Origin: Mycogone perniciosa
Lineage: Eukaryota > Ascomycota > Sordariomycetes > Hypocreales > Hypocreaceae
DNA: 64,000 bases
Reading direction: 5' to 3'
NCBI GenBank assembly: GCA_025331125.1
Contig: JAOALB010000047.1
Coordinates: 186,001-250,000, forward strand
A program made the translations under genes and the position numbers. Below, in pieces: positions 27,874 through 40,141 of this stretch. Numbering within the stretch: the first letter of the stretch is position 1; every line of letters begins with the position of its first letter. The notes beneath the pieces are model-generated. The model had not been told where the DNA came from. It did no database searches and saw only the letters and a program-made list of their open reading frames with translations.

Positions 27874-28989
27874 TCAATTCCATGTCCTGCTCCTCAGGTC
27901 TGCAATCCTCTTCGTCGCCGCATCAAAATCATGTCGACTCAACTCTCCGGTCTTTAGCCCCTTCACCAGCGTCTGTCGAATCTCAACACCCTCTGTGACA
28001 TTCAGCTGACTGGCCAGAATGAGATCGTTTCCTGCCTTGAAGGCAGTCTTGACCCTTGTAGGGACATCGCCATACGGCAAAATGGAACCAGCCTCCATCG
28101 CTTCCGTGATGGTCACGCCACGGAATCCCAAGCGTCCACGGAGCCAGTCTTTCATCCATATCTCGCTGAGGCCTGCGGGCACATTATCCACGGCTGGGTA
28201 AATTGCCCACGAGGCCATGACCATGTCGACACCGGATTTGATGGCTGCAGCAAAGACGGCTATGTCGATCTTCTTCAAATCATGCAGAGGAACGTTGAGC
28301 GTCACGGGCGCAAGATCAGTGTTTTCTTCCCTCTTCGCTGCTCCAAGACCAGGGAAATGCTTGATCGAAATAAGAACCTTCTTTTCTCGCTGAGCCTTGA
28401 TGAACGGAATCGCCGCGTCATTGACTTTCTGGGTCGTGTTCCCGTACGAACGCCCGTGCTCGTCAATAAAATTCCCCGGCTCACGGTAAAGATCGAGGAC
28501 GGGAGCCAGGTTGACGTTGAAGTTGTACGCCTTCAACGCTTCCGCTGCCTCCTTGCCCGTCTGCTTTCCAGCGGCACCTGGGTTTCGCGCCAGTCCGACC
28601 TCCCGGGCGGGTTGGTTAGGCCCGTACTTCTGAACACCCTTGAAGATGCCGCCCTCTTGGTTTGTCATGATGAGCAGAGATGTGTCCTTGCCTGTTTTTT
28701 TCCGGAGGAGGGAATATGCCGGCGATGCCTTGTATGCGGCGAGGAGTTCGGCCATGGCTGCTGGGGTATCGTCGTTTACGTGTATATCGTAGAGAAGGAC
28801 GCCGCCGACCAGGCCGGCACGAGTGAGGTCAATCAGCTCCTTGGGTGGACGCGGATCGGTGTAGTTGTAAGAGTAGATGACATGTTGCCCTGCGAGGATT
28901 TCAAGCTCGTTGGCTGGAGTTGATGGGTGAGCAGAGCCGGTTTTGACGAGGCTTAATGCCAGCAGTGTTTTCAGAAATGTTCGATGCAT
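27874..28989 (-). CDS. Secreted GH3-family (NagZ-like) protein, divergent
   Basis: Intron-less, 371 aa, one-domain GH3 barrel as in beta-N-acetylglucosaminidases. Residues 1-20 (MHRTFLKTLLALSLVKTGSA) are a signal peptide. Family landmarks are LAGQHVIYSYNY near 33, LLIMTNQEGG at 105-114, LAPVLDLYREPGNFI at 161-175, IKHFPGLG at 209-216 and LGFRGVTITEAMEAGSI at 287-303. Several usual catalytic or substrate positions differ: TNQEGG where DQEGG is usual, KHFPGLG where KHFPGHG and a following Asp-His dyad are found in NagZ, and Glu296 where the nucleophile Asp normally stands (TDAxxA pattern). It may have altered chemistry or act as a non-catalytic sugar-binding protein; the fold assignment is firm. 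Confidence 0.82.
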   Translation of the reverse strand: MHRTFLKTLLALSLVKTGSAHPSTPANELEILAGQHVIYSYNYTDPRPPKELIDLTRAGLVGGVLLYDIHVNDDTPAAMAELLAAYKASPAYSLLRKKTGKDTSLLIMTNQEGGIFKGVQKYGPNQPAREVGLARNPGAAGKQTGKEAAEALKAYNFNVNLAPVLDLYREPGNFIDEHGRSYGNTTQKVNDAAIPFIKAQREKKVLISIKHFPGLGAAKREENTDLAPVTLNVPLHDLKKIDIAVFAAAIKSGVDMVMASWAIYPAVDNVPAGLSEIWMKDWLRGRLGFRGVTITEAMEAGSILPYGDVPTRVKTAFKAGNDLILASQLNVTEGVEIRQTLVKGLKTGELSRHDFDAATKRIADLRSRTWN

Positions 28990-29768
28990 GGTGAACTGGT
29001 GTGCTTGACTGAATTGTAATCCAACCGGGTTGAAGAAGAAAGCAGAGGTCGAGTCCCTGTAAAGTCTGTTCTTATAGCCTTCTTCATCGAAAGCATCCTT
29101 GCCTTTTTCAACAACATCAGCTCACCGTACAGCCTTCAGGCTACAGAACATGCATAATGTAACATTGCATCATAGTTGCGAAAGCTTGGAAGGCGCCTTC
29201 TTGGAACAGTAAATATGGTGATAATAATGTCCATAGAATGCAGCTCGACATGCTAGCGAATGGAGTGCAGGAGAATCTTTCAGCTGAGAACAATAACTCC
29301 ATAACTGCAGCTCCCAGAGTCACAATCGGTACAAAGTTGGCCCAGATAGAGCTGCATGCCAAGCTTCAACGCCATTGTCAAAACAGGCAGCTCAAGATGC
29401 CATCCCTAGTATTTCCAAATTCTGTGAGCGACAACCGATCTCGCTCAGCTGATAGTTGCAGAGGCAGAAGCCACAGCCGCAAACTTGCCCTGTAAAGATT
29501 CGGCCTTCGGAGTTTGTGACCTTGGGGTCCGGAGATTTACACCACGTTACACTGCATCAAGCACGTGGTTGACAGTCAACACAGGATTGTGGAATGAATT
29601 GATCGTGGCCATTTCGCCGCTTCACAGCGCCGCGGTAATTTCGTATTACGTACCATGGAGCTTGATGTAAGGTAGAGTTGAGTGATACAATGGCAGATGT
29701 GCTCTACATGTCACTCTCCCAAGGTCATGTCTCACTCATGAGCACAAATCCCCCATGCGTGTTGTTAT
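28990..29768. other. Intergenic region upstream of the GH3 gene
   Basis: GH3 promoter and 3' flank of the TPR gene. No feature recognised. Confidence 0.5.
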
Positions 29769-31378
29769 TTAAATCTTGGCCGCTGGCGTCGATGTCAGCC
29801 TCGCAAGCCCCTCCTGTGCCTGTTGAACTCCCTGAGGGAAGTCGAGCTTGTTGCTCATCTCAATGCAATCCATATACTTCTTTTTGGCCAAGTCAGCCTT
29901 CCCCAGCATGGCCGCCACATCGCCCCAGTTACAAAGAGCAACAGCGCATGCCTCATCGCACTCTGGCGTTCGCTGCTCACCCTTGACGTCTTGTGCGTGC
30001 AAATATGCGTTTCGCGCCCAATTCAAGCCAGCCTCAAGACACTCCTTGCGCGTCGTCGGCATAGGAGAGTCGAACAGCTCCTTGAGCCCCTCCAATGGCT
30101 CCATTGTGCCTGGGGTATAGATGGGATGCTGAGCGAATGCTGCTGCTAGGTTGTTCATGATGACTGCTCGGTGACAGGGGCTTTCGCATAATCGGAGGGC
30201 CTGGAAGAATAGGGGGATGGCAAGTTGAAACTGGGACCTGCGCTCATAATCTCGGCCCAGGGACTCCATTGACCCGCCCAGCTCCTCTGGGGTCAGCCAG
30301 TCCTCCTCGCCAGGCTTGAGGCCATCTTTTCTTCGCCGTTGGAATTCCTTCAGCGAGGTTTCGACTGCCCATACCAGGTGAGCATGCGATTTATCTGGGT
30401 TGAGTACGTGCTCATCCGCATATAGCTCTCCAAGCTTGACGCTGGTTGAAATAGCCTTAGCCAATAGCCGCTGCCGCTTGCGCCAAAGAGTTTCGGCGGG
30501 CAGGGGTGTGGCATTGTTATCTGCCTCGTCGGTCTTGTCATCGGCTCCCTTCTTACCAGTCTCCTTCTGCGAGGGTGCTGCTTGAGTTTCGTCGCCCACA
30601 TACCTCCCCTTGTCATTGACCTTTCCGTCCTTTACAGACTGCTCCATGACGCTAGCCCATTTCTTGCAGTCGACGAGTACCGACTCGAGAACGTCAATTG
30701 CAGCTTTGTAACTGTTGATCTTCTGCAGCCAGAAGGAGACTTGGATTCTGATTCCCAGAACCTCGTCGGAAAAAGGATCGAGTCCGACTTCGGTACACTG
30801 TTCCATCGCTTTTTTGTAGTATCTCAGAGCCAATTCAGGCTCGGGCTTGATATTTGTGTAGTAGATGGCGCGCCGCAAGGTGTTGGCCACCGGCTCTGGG
30901 TATTTGCTGAACTCGGAGTTGTAGAAAGTGTTAATGTACGCCCGCACGGCAACCGCAGAAAAGACAAGAGTGAATATCAATCTATGGAACACGGTTAATA
31001 CGAGTACATTAGCACCCATTAAGCATAGAAGGAGACGTACAATGAGATATTGAATGTGGTCTGGATGGGAGATTCGCGGTAAGCTAGTCGAATGCCCCGA
31101 GGGCTCAGCGCGACCACCAGGTTTCGCAGGCTGGCTCCCAGCGCACGGCCTACAAACTGCCGGAATGTGATTTTTGGCCTTTCAGATGTTGTGTTTTCAT
31201 CTTGGGGTGTCTTGGAGCTGGATTGATGCCGTCGCTGCTCGGGCTGAAGAGAAATCACGGCTCGAACGTGGACGGTGGTCGATCTCGATGTAACCTGTAC
31301 GGATAACAGACCGGTCGTGGCATGGCGAATACATCTTCCATGCATCGGCCTCAGCGAGGCAATTGCCGATACCGACAT
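29769..31378 (-). CDS. Mitochondrial TPR protein, Mgr3-like
   Basis: Exons 31041-31378 and 29769-30981, with a 59-nt intron (GTACGT...ATAG); the join restores FNISL-LIFTLVFSAV. 516 aa. Residues 1-70 are basic, hydroxylated and acid-poor, a mitochondrial presequence. One TM segment (SLLIFTLVFSAVAVRAY) at about residues 110-127 spans the junction. TPR-like helix pairs follow (PELALRYYKKAMEQCTEVG, IRIQVSFWLQKINSYKAAID, QLAIPLFFQALRLC, CNWGDVAAMLGKADLAKKKY) with a charged insertion near 200. One TM followed by TPRs is the layout of Mgr3, adaptor of the inner-membrane i-AAA protease Yme1. Homology is inferred from architecture. Divergent from the MAPR gene. Confidence 0.72.
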
Positions 31379-31602
31379 TGTTTGTTGTTCTGGAACGCGG
31401 CAGCGTTGATTGTGAATTGTTGGTTATTGACTCGAATTTCTCTCTATGACGAAACTGCGTGAAGCTGTAGTACTGTCGCAAGCTGGTCCGTGCGCAGAAG
31501 GCGTCAAGGTTATCACATACCGAGGTGGTGGGGGAATCAGATAAGCCGGTTCGTGTTCCTTTTACAACTTGCGATTATCACACTCTAAAGAAAACCGTCA
31601 AA

Positions 31603-32341
31603 ATGTCTGGAAAATTCGAGCCCAAAGTTCCGGTCCAGTTGGATCCTCCGAAGAGCGATCCGATCTCGCCTGAGGCTCTGGCGAGCGCAAATGGTATGTT
31701 CCTCATCGGCAATGTGCCATCATCGCCACATGCAAGAGATGCGACATGTGTGCAAAACTAGCAAAGCGGACCGATGAGATCTACTCTACGGATCTATTTG
31801 GATCTGCTGCAATATCCTTTCCTGGCGGATTGTGGTTGTTCATGCGCGAGGCTTTCCACTCAACTCTCATTCAAAACGTCTCATGCTTCAGCTGACTCGG
31901 GTAACCACATAGGCGAGAATGGAGCCAAGTGCTACGTAGCCATCAAGGTATGTCTCTTCCATTTTGTGCAGATATCACGGAATCCACACAATAATGTCTA
32001 AAAGGGCTGACTGACATCTTGTACAGGGCAAGGTTTACGATGTGACGGGAAACAAGGCCTACCAGCCTGGAGGCTCATATCACGGTAGGTCGACGAGCCA
32101 CAATGATTTGCCTAATGCACGCTATATCATGCAGTAATGAATGGGCTAACATGTTCCATCAGTCTTTGCAGGCAAAGACGCCTCTAGAGCACTGGGGAAG
32201 ACGTCCACCAAGGCAGAAGACGTTAGGCCAGACTGGGAGGACCTACCTGAGAAGGAGAAGGGCACCCTCGATGACTGGGTGACTTTCTTCTCCAAGCGGT
32301 ATAACGTTGTCGGAATTGTCGAGGGTGCAACAAACTTGTGA
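31603..32341 (+). CDS. Cytochrome b5-like MAPR (Dap1-type) heme protein
   Basis: Membrane-associated progesterone receptor family; Dap1 in yeast binds heme and supports the sterol P450 Erg11. Four exons: 31603-31693, 31913-31947, 32027-32084 and 32163-32341, giving 120 aa. All three introns have GT...AG ends and preserve phase. The product runs MSGKFEPKVPVQLDPPKSD..., GAKCYVAIKGKVYDVTGNKA, YQPGGSYHVFAGKDASRALG, DWEDLPEKEKGTLDDW, FFSKRYNVVGIV. The YDVT, Tyr and FAGKDASRAL elements are the family's heme-pocket signature. No N-terminal TM is present, unlike yeast Dap1's weak anchor, so it may be soluble. It shares a 224-bp divergent promoter with the TPR gene. Confidence 0.88.
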
Positions 32342-35300
32342 TAATGCAGCAATGAAACTTCTCAGGTACAATTGTTGGCTGTAATTGAATGAGTTACTCT
32401 AATACATACCATTGCTGCCGTCTGTGTGTGCCATCTGACTATCGTTTTAGCCCAGCCCCCAACAATTCCCTCTTGAGTGTGTTGCTTTTGTTAAAGCAGG
32501 CTGATGACTAGCATCATCCTTAGCCATGTTACCCAGCATCTCAAACAAAGATTCAGACGCAGAGTGACTTACACAGAGGTACAATCCCTGATCGTTTCGC
32601 AATCCCTTCATATCCAGCTCAGTCCTATTCTCCACTTTAGGCGTTGCACAAAATATGTAGGGTGCCTACGACTTATTCCATAAACCTCTTCGTCCTTCAG
32701 TTCATTAATTCAGGGAGACCCTCGGGTGAGAGATCCACATTGAATGTCCTCAACCAGTATATGAGGCTCGGAAGACACCCGCGACTCGCTAACATCCCTT
32801 CCCGGAAAGTCTCTTGGCAATGGCTACTTTTATATGCTTCGGATTACTCCCAAAGCTAGTCCATATTTCCACAGACCAATAATTAATAGACCGGAGTCTG
32901 ACCTGAGGGGAGTGTGCAGACCACGCCTGCAACCAAAGACGCATCTGGACATCGCGGGGAAGACGCATCACCACCGGCATTCTACCTATTAACCAGGTAC
33001 TCGATTCTTAAATCTTGGCTTGCAGAAGGTACATGCAAGCCATGGGGGGATGTGGCGGTAGCGGGACTGAGCCGGGTGGCACTCTCTGTGGGTTTGCTGC
33101 AGAGTAACTGTCTGGGTGTTGGACGTAGCAAATTGACCCTTGTCCCGTGGAGTCGTGCATTGCCGCACTTCCTTTTTCGGTTTTTTCTGGGAAGAATGAA
33201 GAGAGGGGATTACGAGGTCGTTCTTGGGGAGAATTCCTGGGATATGACATGAGATGGCAAGGATGAGAGGAGAGAGAAGATGGAGGGTGCGGGATGACAT
33301 CTTGAATGAGGCTGCAAGACCGAGCTTGTCTTGGATAATGCTACGCTCAAGAGACATTGGACTTAATGCCAAGTCCTTGGAGATATTATGGTAGTAGTAT
33401 GTATTACTAGAAATTATGTCTTGATGGAGCTTCCAAAATGAAACGCCTTCACAGTACAAACTCATCGAAACTCCCGACAACGACATACCCTCCCGTAATT
33501 CTCCGCCTCCATTTCCTGTACAACTACCTCCTTGGCTCATACGGTTCTTAGCTCACACAGTTCCCGTGTGTGGGCCGGCTGTAGTGGCTAGGCCATGCGT
33601 GCCGCACCAATGCAGTTATCACAGGGAACCTCTTGTCGCCATGAGCTGCGCAGCACCTTGACGCCGTAACAGTAGTGGTTTGGGTCGTTACGGGCGAAGT
33701 GACAGTAAGATTTGAGGCGGACTTGAGAGTGGTTGCAGGTGAAAAGGAATTCTTCCCAGTCGCACATGTTGACTGGGATCGTGTTGTGTTAGTAGATGTC
33801 ATGGTTAGTTGAATGGAGCTATATACCAGATGAGTTGTGTGCGTATTTCGCACGTGAAGGTCCTGTGATGAGACTCGGTCAAAGGATAGCCAGTGTAGCC
33901 GAAGCTGCCCTTTTCTTGTTCACCTGGATAAGATCGAGATGACTTGAAAGAATAGGCCTCGTTCGTTTTGCATGGGGCTCGTCGGCCTTTATACGCTGTT
34001 CACACAACATTGATACTCGAGAGCCCTAATAGAGTACATATGTTTTCCCACAGCTGAAAAAAGAATATGCGACATATCACATTCCTTCAGTTAAATGTGT
34101 GCTTTGACCCCACTCGACTACAGCTTTTGTTCACGATGTTTGCCAGTCGTGATGGGGGTGATGATTGTGCCGGTAGCCGCAAGCAAGGCCCAGTTGGAGT
34201 GACGACAGGGGGGCAGAAGCCGATGGCCGCGGGAGTACGACAGATTCTACTGACGCAGTGCAGATGCAGAGATGATGTATTTGTGAAAAACTTTTGTAAC
34301 GCTCTATCGGAGGTGGACTCAAGGAGAGCTCCTCGATGCCTTCAACATCTTCTTCCACGCATGCCGCAGGGTGAGCTGGTAAGGCCCCTGGCATGGGTGC
34401 CCCATAAAGAAGACTACAAGTCGAGAAAACATGGCCAAATTGTAAAAACATTGTGCATATCTTGGAATTCCCTACCTTGTGTTCTGAGCGCTTTGTGCTC
34501 CACTCGGACTTGATAAGGGAGTAGCACAACAGCCTGAGCGAGATGGGTGCGATACCAGCTCCATTCCAGGTGGGCAGGCGGGCCGGGTTCTCATCAAGCT
34601 AAGCGGGTTTGTAAATCGGATCGATCACCCGGAACAATCTGCCTCGAGTACGGAGTACACGATGGACATTTGTGGGAAATGCTTTGTACTAAGGAATGGT
34701 CCTGCAGCAGTCCGCTCTAGATGTGGATGGAGCACGCTATCTTTGTGTGAGACGACAAACTCATCTTTTGAAACGGTTGAGAGACGGGATTATGATTGAG
34801 GCCCAAGAGATGTGGGTGTGCTGTCTCATAGCCACCGGGAATCTCAAAGATGTGAGATGGTGTCACTTACCAAAACATAGCATGTACTCTATACAGTGCG
34901 TTCAACGATGGAGAACGACTTGCTCCGTCTTGTCCGTACCGATACATTACAGATGAGGCAAGACAGGGGAGAAAAGAGACAACTCGGAATGGGTCTCAGG
35001 AAAGGCAGAAGAGTGAGTTCCGGTTTGGTCCTTCAACCCCCCTGTCACATCGGGATACATGGCCGCTGGGTCAGAGTAGCAGTATGGCAAGGAGCCCTTG
35101 TCCGTCCTCCAGGGTCACGGTTGATATTAATCATCCATACTGAGACACTTGTCAAGCTGCAATGCAGCGGCAGATGCCTTATTGCCAGCATGCCTTCAAA
35201 GGGCATTTATTGATTGGGGATGAAAGGGGGCGAAGTACACCATGAGGTGGCGTGCTCGCTGGATGGGGATTGGCCCTGCCGACAAGGCAAACTGATGTGC

Positions 35301-36324
35301 ATGAGAAAGTCTGGGATAATTTGGGGACAACTGGAGACTTTTTTTTGCTTTTTTGCTTTTTAAAGAAAGAAAGAAAAAGTCGTACAAACTGCAGCAGTCT
35401 TCACAGCCATCACGAGGTGAGGCATCTTGTTTTGGGTACCTTAGCATCGAGACGTGGAGATCAAAGGGGGGTTGAGATGGATCTCACCGAACAACGACGG
35501 GGATTGGGGTAATAACTGGGCATTAATAAATTTTATTACGGAGTAGTAGTACGAAGTAGTAGTAGTAGTACTGAGGATGTGGGAAGTTTGGACTTTTTGT
35601 CTGGTGTTTTGTTGGGTCGCGCGCCTTGTCTTGTGCTTTGCGCGCGTGACGGTTGCCTTGCAGCGGTTGCCTAGAATTCTGGTTGCCTCACGAAAAGCGG
35701 AATGCCGCCATAGCGCTCTTCCTCCCCATCATCAATGCCTGAAAGAAAACAGATGCGGACGCCTCGCGGTGCATAGCTGCATAAGTCGGTAACTGAAGGG
35801 TCTATGATTGGGTCGGCGCAGTGCCCACTGGGAACGGGTCTCACCGAAGCCGGAAAAGTGAGGCGGACGAGTGCGTGCGAGCGAGATTGACGCGAAGCGA
35901 CGTGATGATGAGCCGCTGCCATTGACTTCACTCGAACGGCCCATCGAACAGCGACGAGCGCCTAATATACTCACTCGTGCTCCGTATATCGTGGCAGAAT
36001 TTGCTTCGCCGACTTCTTGTTGACGGTATTCGCGCTCTACTTCACGGCGCATCAGACGGCATTGTGTGCGCTGTCACGCTACCATCTTCCAGCATCAAAT
36101 GCCCTATCGCATTGTATGTCCTGTTTTCTGAGTTACCCTCTTCTCCGTAGCTGAGCGAGTGCTCACATCACACCAACGCTGGTTCCCGTCGACTGACACC
36201 CCCTTTGCCATCTCCGCAACGTCTATAACTCATCCGGCTTCCCTCTAGCATTCCCCTTGAAGGGAGTGTGGACCTGACTGCCTTTCCGTCACGTCACTGT
36301 TTGGTCTTCATCATCTGACCCAAC
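32342..36324. other. 4 kb gene-poor region
   Basis: No gene could be supported. A minus-strand frame at 33548-33853 (Thr/Ser-rich, ending GNCVS) and several others of 60-150 codons have no recognisable domain. Contains TACGGAGTAC near 34648, and a mixed TACGGAGTA/TACGAAGTA/(GTA)n tract at about 35537-35570. The last 300 bp form the promoter of the next zinc-finger gene. Confidence 0.45.
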
Positions 36325-38844
36325 ATGTTCAACCGCTCCAATAACCCTCGCCAACACGGCCTGGGACAGAGGCTTTCTGATGTCCAGGACAGCCATCGGA
36401 CACCGGTGGCATGGAATCTGGTCAACTTCTACCATTGCTCGGAGGACCCTTGGTGTCCTCCAGGCATTGTGCTTGATCCTCAGTCGAGCCACTCTTTGCC
36501 TACCTTGGGTCCTGTCGCGTACGACTTCCAGGATTACAGGAGCGTTGGTCTACCCTCTGATTGTGGTACTGTACCAGAAGATTCGGGCTACGGAGGCAGT
36601 CGGCCGACCTCCAGCGCTGTTGAGACGGAGCCATCAGTGCATGAAAATGACCGATGTGCCGATACCGAGATCGTGGAGCATCTCATTGATGACTTACGCT
36701 TTGACTCTGTGTTCAGTAGACCCCCCATCCAAGTCCAAGTCAATCGCAATACCAACTGCAAATTCTATTGCCCCGAATGCAGTGTTTACGTCAAGACCAG
36801 ATCTGAACTCAAGTAAGTCAACACACAAACCTGTGCTGGTCTTGTGGGCCCTGGTGGTGACTGAGACCCTACAGGAAACATGAGCAACGTCACAGCAAGC
36901 CAAATAAATGCCCGTATTCAGATTGCCCAAGGTCTAAAGAAGGATTCAGCACCCCTAATGATCGTATGAGACATCTGAGGACGGTTCACAATGAACATAG
37001 GAGCTATGGGCCTGTCTACGTCTGCATTCACGACCCCTGCACCACCAGGAAGCTCAAGCTATGGCCCAGGGCGGACAACTTTCGTAGCCATTTGTGGCGT
37101 ACCCACAAACTAAATCTAAAAGCAGATGATGACTTTTCAAAATACCTTTATCAGTACGTCTCATTGCACTTCCTTTTCTTGGCCAATTACTGATGCTGGG
37201 CCGCAGGCCGGATGAACCGGGATCTCATGTTCTCCAAGGCGTTGGATCCTCTGTTGGCGAAGTTGATCCTGATTCTCGGCCCATGCAGCTTCAAGATTCT
37301 CCTATTTTGAAGGGCGAGCAAATTCCACCAGGTACCAATCAATCGAGGGATGTCTCTCATGAAAGCCAGAACGTGTTGTCGAACCGGACGGATGTGACAC
37401 ATGGCCTGTTGCAGTTGCCCGAGAAAGGCCCAACATTGACGGGGAATGGATCTCAATATATTCAGCCTCGCGTTCTGGGCGGTCTCGATATTGACCAGCT
37501 TTCTGGTCAGCCGCAACCAGCACGCCACCAACGGACGCCGCCAATCGAAAATCTTCCTGGAGATGCAGAGGCCTCACTGAAGACGGATGATGACGCTCCT
37601 GCTGAAGAGGATGTGACCATGGAAGACACTCCAGCCGATGAGGATCATACAAATGAAACAAGGAGCGTGACCTTTGACAAAGAGTGGCCACGGAGCGAGT
37701 CTTCCAGCGAGTCAAGCCAACTCAAGGAAAATGCCATGAGCAGCCGCGCTTCAGAAACCCGGCAAACAATATGCAATTCAGATGACAGCTCAGCTCCAGA
37801 TTTGTTTTCCACTATACTGGCCGAGGTGCGATCGGACAACACTAGGCTTCTGGAACTCCTCAAGTCCCTCCCAAGAAACATTTTGGAGACAGCCCTAAAG
37901 GGTGAAGGAGGAGAGACGGAGAAGGCAACGCATAAGTGTACGGACTGCGACAAAGTCTTCGTGAGACAGTGCGAACTCAAGTAAGTGCATGATAGGTTTT
38001 GTGCTCCAAGTATAGAAGCTCACCGCCCACTGTAGAAAACATAGAAAGCGGCACGAGAAGCCTTATGGCTGTACTTTTCATCATTGCAAGAAATCTTTCG
38101 GTAGTAAGAACGACTGGAAGAGGCATGAGAGCAGCCAGCATTTCCAGCTCGAAACGTGGAATTGCGATGTGGCCGACTGCCATAGCCGCTATTCCCGTCG
38201 GGAGGAGTTCAAGAACCACCTCCTCAAGGACCACAAGTTGAAGGATGCACAGTTAATGGACGACAAGCTCGAAATGTGCAGACTTGGTCGTCACTGTGAC
38301 CCCCGCTTCTGGTGTGGATTTTGCGTGGAAATCATTGAAATCAAGGAAACCAATATCAACGCGTGGACCAAGAGGTGTGATCACATTGATAACCATCTCT
38401 TCGGCAAGGAGGGCCTCGATAGAAAGACCACTGCTCAGTGGCGCTACATGGAGGAGGAATTTGAGAAGGTGGACACTCGTCACTCTGAGATCAGCGACCA
38501 GTCATCAAGTGACTCGTCGAACCAGACGGAGTGTGTTCCCGTAGGAAGCAGCAGAAAGCGAAGGTTGGATGGAGATGCGAACCCTCGGAAACAGAAGAGA
38601 CCCAACACGATCGAGACATATATGTGGAGATGTGTAAGTTTCCATGTCTAACCTGTTGTCCGAGATTGTCATGTGCTAACTCCCCAGACAGTGTCGTTGC
38701 TCTCAGCATTTCAACTTCAAAACTACGACTAGCTGCCTGGCTCTCGATTGCAGTCACATGAAGTGCGGACATTGCCAGATCGAAAAAGTTGTGGACCAGG
38801 ATCAAGATATCGAACTGGCGGGTCAAGACATGGATGCGCCGTGA
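36325..38844 (+). CDS. C2H2 zinc-finger protein with duplicated finger module
   Basis: Probable transcription factor, 763 aa, five exons: 36325-36812, 36875-37153, 37207-37980, 38036-38633 and 38692-38844; all joins keep frame. Finger block A (about residues 148-230) has CPECSVYVKTRSELKKHEQR and a C..C...RMRHLRTVH finger. Block B (about 505-600) has CTDCDKVFVRQCELKKHRKR, CTFHHCKKSFGSKNDWKRHE and CDVADCHSRYSRREEFKNH. An acidic Ser-rich spacer with EEDVTMEDTPADED lies between. A Cys-rich C-terminus follows (CGFCVEI; CRCSQHF...CLALDCSHMKCGHCQ), possibly another zinc site. The last acceptor (ACAG at 38691) was chosen because the nearer CAG leads to an early stop. DNA target unknown. Confidence 0.82.
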
Positions 38845-40122
38845 ATAGACAGGGCTTTTTGGAGTCATGAATCATCGTGTGGGCCATATCATGTTTGACA
38901 TTTGTGTTTCATTGACCTTTTTTTTTGGTTTACACAGGAGCAAGGGGCTCAAGGCGTATGGCTCCATCTTAGACCTGGATACTATATCTGTATACGAGCA
39001 GGGAGTCATCCCATGTGATTCATAGCAATAAGCGCGATCCATATAGAGTACTCCGTACATCTCCTTGCATCGCCTGGGTTAAAAATGGAAGCTTGATTAA
39101 GCTCTGTCGTAATATGGAATGCGCTTGACAACTTGGGGGCCGATGTGGCTTGGCGCTAACTTGCATTCGCGATGGCACCGGAAGCTTGTCGAAGCTTCTG
39201 GACAGACGAAGGGTGTGTTTGCAGCAAATTCTTCGGGCAGTTGGTGGGTGGCGATGCTGAAGATGGTAGATGCTATCTATCTATTCAGTACTGCTGCATA
39301 CATACATACATCATACGGAGTACACAGTGGCTATTGCTTGAAGGATGTAAGTCAAAAATGCAGTGCCACCGACCGCGGGCCAAGCTTGATGGGAGGCTGA
39401 ATAACAAATGCTTGTTATATTTGTTCCTGAGACCTTCTTGTCTGCCTTATCGAGGCAAAGCAAAGCCCACGTTTGAGAGGGAGGGTGGTGCAGATGATCT
39501 CCAGGCAGTGCAGAAATAAATTCCTGCGGTGGGACAAGACAAGGGAGAAGCGCGAATAAGCGCCGGGGGTGGTGGACGGACAGGATAGGACATGCAGCGC
39601 CAGCTGAACTAGTGGACGGGTTGCTTTTCTGGCCGGCAGAGGTATGCGTGCTATTGTGGAAAGGGAAAAAAAGAGACGAGAGCGAGAGAGACGAGACAGG
39701 GCAAGACGAGCGACAAGACAGCAAGAGTAGTAGATAGTATTGTCTGCACATTGAGGGTCGTATGATCTCGCGGCTAAGATGGCCAGCCAGCTACCTGGGT
39801 GTGTCCCCTTGCCTCCCGAGGTAGTACTACTTATTATTACTTGCAAGGTAATATTGGTACTCGGCGAGTTGCGAGTATTGGTCGAATTGGCAGTTCTAGG
39901 ACTTGATGTCAAATACTACCCTGGCAGAAAGCCAAGGTCCCCCCGCATTGAATGATACGAAGAGAGGCATCTGAGACAGACAACGCCTGGGACAAACAAA
40001 GAAGCAAAACGAAATCGGAACGGCGGGTTGGAACAAAACGAGGCAAGGGCATACTTCGTACATCCACCCGTACACGAGCTGAGCTCGGAGAGGAACTGAA
40101 CTGGACGGGAGTCATACTGACG

Positions 40123-40141
40123 CCCCCCCGCCCCCCCCCCC
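40123..40141. repeat. C-tract
   Basis: Seven C, one G, then eleven C. Readable directly. Confidence 0.85.
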
